From NCBI GenBank assembly GCA_012960415.1, contig DUBH01000012.1, positions 5,324 through 38,841 of the forward strand: 33,518 nucleotides of DNA, given 5' to 3'. How positions within the stretch are numbered: the first letter of the stretch is position 1; the number at the start of each line of letters is the position of its first letter. Position numbers and translations under genes: made by a program. Positions 16,177 to 24,738 of this stretch are shown piece after piece. A model generated the notes under the pieces. That model made no database searches. It was not told the origin of the DNA and was given only the letters and a program-made list of their open reading frames with translations. Origin of the DNA: Henriciella sp. Its GTDB lineage: Bacteria; Pseudomonadota; Alphaproteobacteria; Caulobacterales; Hyphomonadaceae.

Positions 16177-17334
16177 TCACCTGAACGCCGAGACGCCCGT
16201 CAGGCTCCGCCCGATAAGGAGTTTCTGGATCTCCGTCGTTCCATCCGGAATGGGTGCGATCATCGCTTCGCGGGCGAGGCGCTCGACAATGAACTCCTTC
16301 GTGACGCCATTACCGCCGTGAATCTGTACTGCCTGGCGCGTTGCACTGACAGCGATTTCGGTACCGTACCATTTTGCCATTGCGCACTCCTTGTCGCAGC
16401 GCTGTCCGGCGTCAATCATGCCCGCTGCGCGCAAAGACAACAGGCGCGCTGCATCGATCTCTGTGGCCATTACAGCTAACTTTTCTGCAATGAGCTGGTG
16501 GCCGGCAATTGGTTTGCCATGCTGCGAACGGTCGATTGCATATTTTATTGACTCATCAAGCGCGCGCCGCGCCATGCCATAGCCCCACGACCCGACGTGA
16601 ACTCGCGCGCGTTCGAACAGGGTGAGCGTGTTCTTCAGACCCGAGCCTATTTCACCGATAGTATTCTCGACCGGAACGCGCACATCATCGAGAAAAACCT
16701 GTGATGTTGATTGTCGATTGAGCGCGATCTTTGGAATACCGCGGACTTCATAAGGATGCTCATTGCGATCGAGCAGGATATGGGTCAGTTCGTTCTCGCC
16801 AGTTCGGCAGGTGCAGATGAAAAAATCTGAGTACTCACCATTGGTGATCCATGTTTTCTCACCAGAAATCACCCAATGGTCACCATCTCGCACAGCCCTG
16901 GTTTTCGCCGCCGCGACATCCGAACCGACATCCGGCTCGGAAATGCCGACAGACGCAAAAAGTTCCCCCGCCAACAATCTAGGCAGGTAACGTGTCTTGA
17001 TGTGCTCCGGCGCGAGTTTGACCAGCATCGACGCTGCGCTGCCATTAACAAGTGCGGCTATCGCCAAGTCTCCCGAACTATAGGCAAGCTCTTCAATTAG
17101 TTGAACGTGCAGCTTCCAGGACAACCCCAGCCCGCCGGCAGATTCCGGCTGTGGGGCGTTGACGAGACCAAATTCTGCCAGCTTTTGCGTCCAGCTTTGC
17201 ATTTTGTCCTTTGGAACGAAGTCTTCCCCATGCGCAGCCAGTTCCGGCTCCAGCTGCTCATCAAGATAGCGACGCAGGCTTTCGATTGCGGCGAGCTCAG
17301 CCTTGTCAAAGAAAATATCTAATCCCCCAATCAT
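16177..17334 (-). CDS. Acyl-CoA dehydrogenase
   Basis: A 385-residue FAD enzyme that introduces the 2,3 double bond into an acyl-CoA, passing electrons to electron-transfer flavoprotein. It has the ACAD signature ASVGISEPDVGSD, WITNGEYSDFFI, RQAVQIHGGNGVTKEF and the closing IPDGTTEIQKLLIGRSL. At the position of the usual catalytic Glu of medium-chain enzymes (the residue before GT) this protein has Asp364, a conservative change shared by some branched-chain or cyclic-substrate relatives. Its ATG overlaps the thiolase stop by four bases (ATGA), indicating translational coupling, and the racemase gene follows by six bases. Substrate is probably a methyl-branched acyl-CoA given the neighbour; this is inference. 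Confidence 0.92.
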   Translation of the reverse strand: MIGGLDIFFDKAELAAIESLRRYLDEQLEPELAAHGEDFVPKDKMQSWTQKLAEFGLVNAPQPESAGGLGLSWKLHVQLIEELAYSSGDLAIAALVNGSAASMLVKLAPEHIKTRYLPRLLAGELFASVGISEPDVGSDVAAAKTRAVRDGDHWVISGEKTWITNGEYSDFFICTCRTGENELTHILLDRNEHPYEVRGIPKIALNRQSTSQVFLDDVRVPVENTIGEIGSGLKNTLTLFERARVHVGSWGYGMARRALDESIKYAIDRSQHGKPIAGHQLIAEKLAVMATEIDAARLLSLRAAGMIDAGQRCDKECAMAKWYGTEIAVSATRQAVQIHGGNGVTKEFIVERLAREAMIAPIPDGTTEIQKLLIGRSLTGVSAFR

Positions 17335-18587
17335 GCATTTGCCCTCTTGAAAATGTTGACCACAGCAACACCCTCCTCAATGCCAATTAGGCCGCCGCTG
17401 TTTTCGTGGATAGCGTGTCGGGCACCATCAACCTGGCGCTTTCCAGCTTCGCCGCGTAATTGGGTGACAAGCTCATGAATTTGCCCCAGCCCGGTTGCGC
17501 CGATGGGGTGGCCTTTGGACTCCAGCCCGCCAGACGGATTGATCGGGATTGAGCCGCCAATCGTGAAGTCCCCGCGTTCCGCTGCCGGGCCTGCTTCACC
17601 GATCGGAACTAACATCAAGTTCTCGGCGTGCATCAACTCACCAATCGCGGTTGCATCGTGCACCTCGGCAACGTCCATGTCTTCTGGTGAAAGGCAGGCC
17701 ATTTCATACGCCCTCTCAGCGGCAATTCGCGCAACATGGCGTTCCGGTGCATCGGCGCTGCGCGCGGGGTTTCCACTTGCAACGGCGCTGGCCATGACCT
17801 GGACGGCTCGTGACGTAGTGGCACCAATCTTCCTCAAGCCTTCCTCATTGCAAAGGATGACCGCTGCAGCACCATCCGAGATCGGTGAGCACATTGGCAG
17901 CGTCAAAGGGTAAGTGATGGGAGGTGCTGAAAGAATTTCATCAATCGTGTAAGGCTGACGGTATTGCGAATACTCATTATGCTCTGAATGCTGATGATTT
18001 TTCGCGGCTATCGCAGCAATCTGGCGCTGAGTCGTGCCATAGCGCTTCATATGGTTCCGGCCGAACGCTGCGTAGATTTTCATGAATACGCTATAAGGGC
18101 GTTCAGATTCCGATCCCTCCGGTTCGGCAACACCTTCGCCCAACTGGAGAAGCCTTTTGGCATTCTCCTCAGGTGTCTCAACATCCCAACCGCCATCGAA
18201 CACAGCGAACATCCTCGCCTTGTCAGGCACGTTCATTTTCTCGACACCCGCCGCCAGGACAACGTCCTGCATACCAGCCTTAAGCGCCTGAACAGCAAGG
18301 TGAAAGGAGGATGAACTGGACGCACAGGCGTTTTCAATATTGAATGCGGGAATACCTGTCAGCCCGATCTTGCTGAGCGCAACCTGGCCAGGAACAAAGG
18401 TTTGTCCCTGCAAGAACCCTTGGGTCGCACTGGAATGGTAAACTGCCTCCACGGCGGCCTTGGTGCAGCCTGCATCATCCGCCGCACGCAAAATGGCGGT
18501 GTCCAGCAATTCAGAAATACTTGCTTCCAGATGCCGCCCGAAATGCGTCATGCCGACGCCTACAATATAAATCTTACTATCCGACAA
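17331..18587 (-). CDS. Thiolase, SCP2/lipid-transfer-protein type
   Basis: A 418-residue thiolase-fold enzyme of the SCP2-thiolase group, which cleaves 3-oxoacyl-CoA, often with branched or sterol-like chains, in the last step of a beta-oxidation turn. Cys88 in NACASSSSS is the nucleophile, His310 in EVHDAT and His360 in ESKGHPIGATG complete the site; the presence of Cys88 speaks against the aldolase-type Ltp2 relatives. The start is TTG at 18587 with GGGGAGAG upstream. The stop overlaps the acyl-CoA dehydrogenase ATG by four bases. Thirty bases upstream lies the crotonase gene, same strand. Confidence 0.92.
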   Translation of the reverse strand: MSDSKIYIVGVGMTHFGRHLEASISELLDTAILRAADDAGCTKAAVEAVYHSSATQGFLQGQTFVPGQVALSKIGLTGIPAFNIENACASSSSSFHLAVQALKAGMQDVVLAAGVEKMNVPDKARMFAVFDGGWDVETPEENAKRLLQLGEGVAEPEGSESERPYSVFMKIYAAFGRNHMKRYGTTQRQIAAIAAKNHQHSEHNEYSQYRQPYTIDEILSAPPITYPLTLPMCSPISDGAAAVILCNEEGLRKIGATTSRAVQVMASAVASGNPARSADAPERHVARIAAERAYEMACLSPEDMDVAEVHDATAIGELMHAENLMLVPIGEAGPAAERGDFTIGGSIPINPSGGLESKGHPIGATGLGQIHELVTQLRGEAGKRQVDGARHAIHENSGGLIGIEEGVAVVNIFKRANA

Positions 18588-18614
18588 GACTCTCTCCCCA
18601 TCTACAGATGGCCG

Positions 18615-19421
18615 CTACTGGCCTGAATATTTCGGTGTTCGTTTCTCACTGAAGGCTGAAAGCCCTTCGAGGAAGTCAGCGGATTTTGCATGCGCTTCGA
18701 GATGGCGCATTTCCAACGCGATGGCTTCGCGCGCGGACAAGTGTGCGCTTCCGGCAACCATCTCCTTCATACGCTGAAGTACAAGCGGGCTTTTCTCCGC
18801 CAGCTTTGCAGCAAGCGCCTCTGCAACCGATGACAAGTCGTCATCCTCAACAACTTGGCTTACAAATCCGGCTTCACGAAACGCTTCCGCCGACCAATGA
18901 TCGCCGGAGAATAGGAGATAATTCGCTTTCTTTTCGCCAACATACCTCGGCAAGAGAGATCCCCCGCCGCCCGGCAGAACACCAAAATTGGAATGGGCGT
19001 CGCCCAGCCGCGCACTGCGCGCCGCCATCACGACATCGCAGGTCATGGCTAGCTCCAGTCCGCCGGCCAAAGTCAATCCATTGAGCGCTGCAATTGTCGG
19101 CTTCGGCAAAGCACGAATAGCCAAAAACACGTTCTGAATGTCGCGAAGGAAGCCAAGAAACCCGGTATTGTCACCAGCCTGAACTTCCCCCAAAACGCCC
19201 TTCAGGTCAGCACCGCAGCAAAAGGCGCGCCCGCTCCCAGTGATAGTCAGCACTCGAATCTCATCGCGCTCGGCAACATCTTTCACACATTGCGCAAGTT
19301 CATTCACCATTAGAGCGGACAGTGCATTCATGCTGCCCGGACGCGTCAGGGTAATTCGTGCACACGAATCTTCCGCCTCAAATTTCAGGGTTTCAAACGA
19401 CAATTGTCCAATTCCAAGCAT
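18615..19421 (-). CDS. Enoyl-CoA hydratase/isomerase (crotonase) family protein
   Basis: A crotonase-fold protein of about 268 residues, expected to hydrate or isomerise an enoyl-CoA. The oxyanion-hole stretches FCCGADLKG and LNGLTLAGGLELAMTCD are present, the latter with the first catalytic Glu (residue 123 from this start). The second Glu of standard hydratases, 20 residues further on, is replaced by His143 in GDAHSNFGVLPGGGG, so the reaction may be isomerisation or another crotonase chemistry. The ATG at 19421 is chosen because the conserved fold begins soon after; a GTG at 19469 would add 16 residues. It leads the thiolase, dehydrogenase and racemase genes, probably in one transcript. Confidence 0.88.
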   Translation of the reverse strand: MLGIGQLSFETLKFEAEDSCARITLTRPGSMNALSALMVNELAQCVKDVAERDEIRVLTITGSGRAFCCGADLKGVLGEVQAGDNTGFLGFLRDIQNVFLAIRALPKPTIAALNGLTLAGGLELAMTCDVVMAARSARLGDAHSNFGVLPGGGGSLLPRYVGEKKANYLLFSGDHWSAEAFREAGFVSQVVEDDDLSSVAEALAAKLAEKSPLVLQRMKEMVAGSAHLSAREAIALEMRHLEAHAKSADFLEGLSAFSEKRTPKYSGQ

Positions 19422-19569
19422 TGGGCCGCGTTCGCTCCAAAACTTGGCCCGTTCCAGATGAGGCTTCACTTTATCGGGCCAGAAAACTTATTGAACATCA
19501 GACGCATGTCACCGTGCGCCAAAGCGTCGTCAGTCGAGCCGCCCAAGGCAATGCAGAGCTCTAGCGATG

Positions 19570-20667
19570 TCAGCTATCGTCCAGCTGGCGCTCATTCTCG
19601 AGGAATTCCTGCGGGGACTGCCCCGTTAACCGGCGAAACGCACGGGAGAAATTGCTGGGGTCCTTGTATCCCAACAGATACGATATCTCCTTGATGGACC
19701 GACGACCTGTCCGCAAATAGCCGATAGCGAGATGCTGGCGAACATCGTCGAGCACGGTGTTGAAGGTTGTGCCCTCATCCTGTAATTGGCGCTGAAGACT
19801 TCGGTTACTTGTATTTAGCTCTCTTGAAACCGACTCCAGGGAGACAGCTCCATCCGGTAGCATTTCGACAATCGCCGCCCGGATCCGCGGAATAATTTGT
19901 TGTTCATCGAACCGGGCAATGTATTCCATCGCAATCTGGTCATTCCTTCGAACAATGTCGGAATTCGCGCCGCGCAGCACGCGCGTATAGTCCTTCTCGG
20001 CCACATGCAGCTCTAGACTGTCGTGACCATATTCGATCGGACAACAGAAAAAGGCATCAAATTCATCCATCGCGACCTTACCAGGTTTCGGACGACGCAT
20101 TCTTACCAAAACAGGAGAATAGTCCGCTCGGTAAACCATTCTGACGAAGCGAAGCACCGTCGCCAAAAAAACATCCTGGCGGACCGGCGGCACGTCTTCC
20201 TTGAGTTCAATGGAATGAATGAGGCACCCCTTCCTGATTTCAGACCTTGTCTCAGCAGAATGAGAAATTAGCCTGAAAAAACGATCAAACCGGTGGAAGA
20301 ATGTTTCCAGCGTTCGGCTTGAGAACAATGAATACCCAAGCGCATGCATTGAGCCGGGCGTATTTCGCTCGGCCAGCTTCAGCCCGATCGTCTCATCACC
20401 TGTCGCCTCTACGATGAGCTCAATGAAGCGACTGAATCGTCTAGACCGCACCCTGGCATTCGGGTCCTGGAGAATATCAGGATCAACTTCCGCACGCCGC
20501 AGTAGATCTGGTACATCAATGGAAAAGTCAAATTCGTCCAATATGGCCACAATCTGTATGAGCCAGGATGCAATGACTGACCGCGTCTCACTCAATTCTG
20601 GTTGCGCCTTACCTGATGATGTGTGGTTCAAATATCGATTGTCCTGTACGACCGTCTTCGATGACAA
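19570..20667 (-). CDS. AraC family transcriptional regulator
   Basis: A regulator of up to 365 residues with the OruR-type architecture: an N-terminal arabinose-binding-like domain (about residues 35-230, with ETIGLKLAERNTPGSMHALGY) and a C-terminal double helix-turn-helix (about 265-360, with SNRSLQRQLQDEGTTF, IKEISYLLGYKDPSNFSRAF and GQSPQEF). Such proteins usually activate degradation genes when the substrate or an intermediate binds. No ATG exists near the start; TTG at 20667 opens the frame, with further TTG codons 12 and 24 codons later, so the true start is uncertain. It lies between the acyl-CoA ligase and crotonase genes on the same strand and is the obvious candidate controller of the cluster. 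Confidence 0.9.
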   Translation of the reverse strand: MSSKTVVQDNRYLNHTSSGKAQPELSETRSVIASWLIQIVAILDEFDFSIDVPDLLRRAEVDPDILQDPNARVRSRRFSRFIELIVEATGDETIGLKLAERNTPGSMHALGYSLFSSRTLETFFHRFDRFFRLISHSAETRSEIRKGCLIHSIELKEDVPPVRQDVFLATVLRFVRMVYRADYSPVLVRMRRPKPGKVAMDEFDAFFCCPIEYGHDSLELHVAEKDYTRVLRGANSDIVRRNDQIAMEYIARFDEQQIIPRIRAAIVEMLPDGAVSLESVSRELNTSNRSLQRQLQDEGTTFNTVLDDVRQHLAIGYLRTGRRSIKEISYLLGYKDPSNFSRAFRRLTGQSPQEFLENERQLDDS

Positions 20668-20720
20668 GCTTTATCGGTTCATGACGGTTTGTCCAATTTT
20701 TGAACAGGATTGTACACGCT

Positions 20721-22391
20721 TCAGCCAATACTGCGGACCTGGCCGCCCCAGTATTTCTTACGTACATCCTTTCGCAACACCTTACCAACGACGCTCAGAG
20801 GCAGTTCCTCCACGAACAACACGGATTTTGGTGTTTTGAAAGATCCGATCTGCTCTTTTACATAGGCAATCAGGTCAGATTCGGCCACCTCAACAGAGTC
20901 GTTAAGGATGACTTCCGCATGTACAGCCTCGCCCCATTCTTCGTGGGGAACACCGACAACCGCTGACATCAAAACACCAGGATGGGAGTTGACTGCGGCC
21001 TCAACCTCAGTCGCATAGACATTGAAACCACCCGTGATGATCATGTCCTTCTTCCGATCAACCAGGTAGCAATATCCGTTTTCGTCCGTATATCCGATAT
21101 CCCCTGACTTCCAGTATCCGTTGACGAATTCCTCCTTCGTCTTCTCTGGATTGCCTTCATAGCCAAGACAGGTTGAGCGCGATCGCAAATAGAACTCGCC
21201 GAGTTCGCCTACAGGAACTGGATTACCATCATCATCGCAAACCGACAGTTCGATCCCGGTTGAGCGTCGACCCGCGGACGCGAGTCGGCCTTCAGTCTCA
21301 GCGTCCACGATATGATCTTTCTTGCTTAGGCAGAGGGTTGCCGCCAGATGTTCCGTGGAGCCGTACACTTGTGTGAATATTGAACCGAATCGCTCAACCA
21401 GGAGCTTGGCCTTGGCCGGGCTCATGGGGGCCGCGCCATACAACACCGTGCGCAATGAGGATAGGTCATACTCTCGTGCTTCGGGCATTTCCAAAAGGCG
21501 GTACGCCAGAGTCGGTACGATGAAGGCGTGAGAAATCTTCTCTTGCTGGATATAGCGGCACCAGTTCTCCAGACTGGGCTCGTTCATTGTTACCGTGCAA
21601 CCACCGCTGAACAGAACCGGCAAAAGCATCATACCGCTGCCATGGCTAATGGGAGCTATATGCAGCATGCGGCAGCCATCGAAGAAATCCGGGTCTGGAA
21701 GTGTCAGGAAACTATCGCGGCACCCCAGAATGTTGTCGATTGAATACTTCGCGCACTTGCTGTCACCAGTCGTGCCTCCTGTAAAGCGCATGAGCACGAC
21801 GTGCGTTCGATCATCGATTTCAATATCTGTGTTCTCTGTCGACGCGTTCGCCAAAAGATCGGGAAGGGCCAACACGCCTGAATATGGCTTGACCAGAGCA
21901 TCCATCACAACAATCTGAATGCCGCGTTCGGTAAGCGGGCCAGCATGGGAGGCTAGGAGGTCATTCTCGATGAATGCGACTTTGGGCTTGACGATGTCGA
22001 TCTGGCCAAGATGCGTTTCCAGGCTGTCGAGGTAGTTGGCATGACAACATGTTGCATAAGCTTTTGCAGCTGACCCCCAATGGAACAGGGAGAGATTGTC
22101 ATTTTGCAGCATACAGACATATCGGTCGCCCGCGCCGAGATTCAGGTTTCCATTGAGAATATGTGCAATCTGATTGGTTATGATGTGATAGTCACGAAAA
22201 CTCAGCCGGCGGCCACGCTCAAGATTCACAATCGCCTCACGATCTCCGAAGGATTCCGCGAGCCCTTGCATGACACGGCTGTAATTTACCCGCCCGCCTT
22301 CTGTCGAAACCAATGCTGCAGCAGAACTTGGAGCGACGTCAACAGGCATCAGTTCACGGTCATTGCGCTTTTTTGAGAAAATTCCGAACAC
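20721..22391 (-). CDS. AMP-dependent acyl-CoA synthetase/ligase
   Basis: A 556-residue ANL-superfamily enzyme that activates a carboxylic acid with ATP and CoA. The A3 phosphate loop reads FTGGTTGDSKCAK, with Ser and Cys where most have Pro and Gly; later motifs are standard: VYGSTEH, GYWKSGDIGYTDENGY, DRKKDMIITGGFNVYATEVE and the closing LPLSVVGKVLRKDV with the catalytic Lys. The start is GTG at 22391 preceded by GGGAGG. It lies downstream of the aldehyde dehydrogenase gene and would take the acid made by it to the CoA level, feeding the beta-oxidation genes to its left. Chain specificity cannot be read from sequence. Confidence 0.92.
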   Translation of the reverse strand: MFGIFSKKRNDRELMPVDVAPSSAAALVSTEGGRVNYSRVMQGLAESFGDREAIVNLERGRRLSFRDYHIITNQIAHILNGNLNLGAGDRYVCMLQNDNLSLFHWGSAAKAYATCCHANYLDSLETHLGQIDIVKPKVAFIENDLLASHAGPLTERGIQIVVMDALVKPYSGVLALPDLLANASTENTDIEIDDRTHVVLMRFTGGTTGDSKCAKYSIDNILGCRDSFLTLPDPDFFDGCRMLHIAPISHGSGMMLLPVLFSGGCTVTMNEPSLENWCRYIQQEKISHAFIVPTLAYRLLEMPEAREYDLSSLRTVLYGAAPMSPAKAKLLVERFGSIFTQVYGSTEHLAATLCLSKKDHIVDAETEGRLASAGRRSTGIELSVCDDDGNPVPVGELGEFYLRSRSTCLGYEGNPEKTKEEFVNGYWKSGDIGYTDENGYCYLVDRKKDMIITGGFNVYATEVEAAVNSHPGVLMSAVVGVPHEEWGEAVHAEVILNDSVEVAESDLIAYVKEQIGSFKTPKSVLFVEELPLSVVGKVLRKDVRKKYWGGQVRSIG

Positions 22392-22448
22392 AGAGACTGT
22401 CCTCCCTTTTGTCTACACCACCCTAAGATTGCTGCGTACAGGATCGAT

Positions 22449-23873
22449 TTAAAGCAGCTTTTTAAATAGATTCAGCAACCAGCCCGTCTTCGAAGAATAG
22501 GGAGGCAGCAATTGGCTAAGCACACTGATCTTCGATTGTGAGAACACCGGCTTCAAATGACTGAACCGCTCGAAACTTCCCGGCCCCAAATAGGATCCGA
22601 TCCCGCTTTGCCCGATGCCGCCAAATGGAAGACGGCGCTGGAAGACGTGCATCACCGTGCCGTTCAGGGTCACGCCGCCAGCATGGGTTTCGCCAAGGAT
22701 TTTTCGTCGACCTGCACTGTCTTTACCGAAATAGTAAAGTGCCAGTGGCCGCTCGCCAGCATTGATGTACTCGATTACTTCGTCTTCCGTACGATAGGTC
22801 AGGATCGGCAGAATCGGCCCGAAAATCTCTTCCTGCATCAGCCCCATATCGCTTGCAACATTGGTCACAGCCAGCGGGGCTATTCGATGAGCAGCCTCGA
22901 ACATGCCATCGCCACTGCCTGCGAGATTGGTCACTCCGGCACCTTTTGCGCGGGCGTCTTCAACCAGTCCCCGCAAACGGTCAAACTGCCGGTGATTTAT
23001 AATGCTTGTATAGTCCTGATTGGCTTCGATCTCGCCAAAACACTTGTGCACCTGCCTGGCGAGCGCTGACACAAAGTCTTCTACACTCCCTTCTGGAACG
23101 AATGCGTAGTCGACACCGATGCACGTTTGTCCTGCGTTGAGGAGCTTGCCGAAAACAAGGCTCTGCGCGACTTCTGGAAAATGAGCACTTTTATCAATGA
23201 TAATGGGGCACTTGCCGCCAAGCTCAAGCGTCACTGGTGTCAAATTGGCTGCGGCCGACTGGGCGACTTTTTTACCTGTATTGGGCGAACCGGTGAAGAG
23301 AATATGATCGAATGGAAGAGACGTCATCTGCTGCGCGACATCCGGGCCGCCGATTACCACTGCCATCTCTTCTTCTGAAAAATACTTGCGAACAAGACGC
23401 TGCGAAATTTCAGCTGAATGAGCCGAAATTTCACTTGGCTTGGCAATAATCCGGTTGCCAGCCGCCAACGCACCCGCCGCACCGGCGAATACTGTGCCAT
23501 AGGGATAGTTCCAGGTTCCGAGAATGCCGACGACACCAAGGGGTTGCGGAATTAGCCGCGAAGATCCCGGCAATCCAAACGTGTCAGTTTTGACACTGCG
23601 CGGCTTCATCCAGTGTTTTAAATGGCGCCGTGCAAATTTCACATCCGACAGAACCAGCATGATGTCTGTCAGGATGGTTTCATACCGGCTGCGTATTCCG
23701 AAATCAGCCGTAACCGCGTTAATGAGTTCGTCTTCATGCGTCTCGAACATTTTCCCAAGACGAGCCAGCAGGTCCATCCGGGTTTCATAGCTGCAGGACA
23801 CCTGCTCTCGCGTGAGGGAACGCTGCAGGGTGAATATCCTCTCAAGCTCGGTGATGCCGGTTTCAATCCCCAC
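22449..23873 (-). CDS. Aldehyde dehydrogenase, coniferyl aldehyde dehydrogenase-like (class 3)
   Basis: A 474-residue NAD(P)-dependent aldehyde dehydrogenase of the class 3 / coniferyl aldehyde dehydrogenase branch, oxidising an aldehyde to its acid. Catalytic residues are intact: Asn122 (GTWNYP), Glu217 (LELGGK) and Cys251 (AGQTCIG). The C-terminus has the family end QLLPPYSSKTGWLLNLFKKLL (partly shown: LLPPY), which in class 3 enzymes can contact membranes. The GTG start shares one base with the stop codon of the SDR gene, indicating coupling. Coniferyl aldehyde itself is not implied; the context suggests it handles the aldehyde from the PQQ alcohol dehydrogenase, though that enzyme acts in a different compartment, so the aldehyde must cross the membrane. 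Confidence 0.9.
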   Translation of the reverse strand: MGIETGITELERIFTLQRSLTREQVSCSYETRMDLLARLGKMFETHEDELINAVTADFGIRSRYETILTDIMLVLSDVKFARRHLKHWMKPRSVKTDTFGLPGSSRLIPQPLGVVGILGTWNYPYGTVFAGAAGALAAGNRIIAKPSEISAHSAEISQRLVRKYFSEEEMAVVIGGPDVAQQMTSLPFDHILFTGSPNTGKKVAQSAAANLTPVTLELGGKCPIIIDKSAHFPEVAQSLVFGKLLNAGQTCIGVDYAFVPEGSVEDFVSALARQVHKCFGEIEANQDYTSIINHRQFDRLRGLVEDARAKGAGVTNLAGSGDGMFEAAHRIAPLAVTNVASDMGLMQEEIFGPILPILTYRTEDEVIEYINAGERPLALYYFGKDSAGRRKILGETHAGGVTLNGTVMHVFQRRLPFGGIGQSGIGSYLGPGSFERFSHLKPVFSQSKISVLSQLLPPYSSKTGWLLNLFKKLL

Positions 23874-24646
23874 TATCTCGCCCTCAAACGTGTTGCCGCA
23901 TCGAGGCGAATTGTTTCACCATTCAAGTATCCATTCTCGACGATGAACTGGCATGCGTGTGCAAATTCCATGGGGTCTCCGGCGCGGCGTGGCGCCTCGA
24001 CAGTGTCGACCAGTGAAACGACCACCTTCTCACCCAGACTCTTCACCATCTGTGTCAAAAACAGCCCCGGTGCGATCGCGTTGACACGGACGCCGACGGC
24101 TCCGAGTTCCCGCGCCGCCGGCATGTTCATACCGATCACACCCGCCTTGGACGCTGAATAGCCGGCCTGACCTATTTGCCCTTCATAGGCGGCACCGGAT
24201 GACACATTGATAACGACTCCCCGCTCGCCCAGATCGTCTGGTGCGTTCCTCGCCATGACGGCGACGCATTTACTCATGACGTTGAACGTGCCGACGAGGT
24301 TGACCATGATCACCTTGGTGAACTTGTCGAGCTGACAAGGGTTGCCGTCCCGGTCGAGAATTTTGGTCGGTGCCGGAATGCCTGCCGCGTTGACAGCAAT
24401 CTGAATGGCCCCGAATTTCTCGACGGTATTTGTCACCGCATCCGCAACCGATTGATCATCGGTCACATCGACCTTGAAGAACTGGCAGACCTTGTTTCCA
24501 AGTTCGCCACAGAGCGCGTTTCCTGCGACTTCGCTCAGATCGAAGAGCGCGACGCGTGCGCCCTGCTCAACAAAACTGCGCGCCGCAGCAGCGCCTAGTC
24601 CAGAGGCACCACCTGTAACCACAGCGACTTTTCCATCGAGTTTCAT
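23873..24646 (-). CDS. SDR oxidoreductase, HSD10-like 3-hydroxyacyl-CoA dehydrogenase
   Basis: A 257-residue classical short-chain dehydrogenase. It has TGGASGLG (11-18) for the cofactor, Asp36 at the end of strand 2 favouring NAD, NAAG (87-89 region) and the catalytic Ser150, Tyr163 and Lys167 (YSASK). The closest functional group by eye is type II 3-hydroxyacyl-CoA dehydrogenase (HSD10), which oxidises 2-methyl-3-hydroxyacyl-CoA and steroid alcohols; the insert DRDGNPCQLDKFTKVIMVNL is characteristic. AGGAG precedes the ATG. The gene overlaps the aldehyde dehydrogenase GTG by one base and follows the TonB receptor gene. It fits as the third step of beta-oxidation in this cluster. Confidence 0.9.
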   Translation of the reverse strand: MKLDGKVAVVTGGASGLGAAAARSFVEQGARVALFDLSEVAGNALCGELGNKVCQFFKVDVTDDQSVADAVTNTVEKFGAIQIAVNAAGIPAPTKILDRDGNPCQLDKFTKVIMVNLVGTFNVMSKCVAVMARNAPDDLGERGVVINVSSGAAYEGQIGQAGYSASKAGVIGMNMPAARELGAVGVRVNAIAPGLFLTQMVKSLGEKVVVSLVDTVEAPRRAGDPMEFAHACQFIVENGYLNGETIRLDAATRLRAR

Positions 24647-24697
24647 GTTCGCAAGCTCCTGACCTGCTATTGTCAGCTTTCAACTGCTCAAGTCTGG

Positions 24698-24729
24698 AGC
24701 AGCCTCCCTTCGATGGAAAGGAGGCTGCT
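24698..24729. terminator. 10-bp stem-loop between TonB receptor and SDR genes
   Basis: AGCAGCCTCC (24698-24707) pairs perfectly with GGAGGCTGCT (24720-24729). It lies 10 bases past the receptor stop on the minus strand. No T tract follows, so it may stabilise or process the receptor message or weaken read-through into the downstream genes rather than fully terminate. Confidence 0.5.
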
Positions 24730-24738
24730 ACAAGACGA

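Noticed and set aside
23622-24161. 179-codon plus-strand frame over the aldehyde dehydrogenase/SDR junction
   Set aside because: Shadow of two well-supported minus-strand genes.
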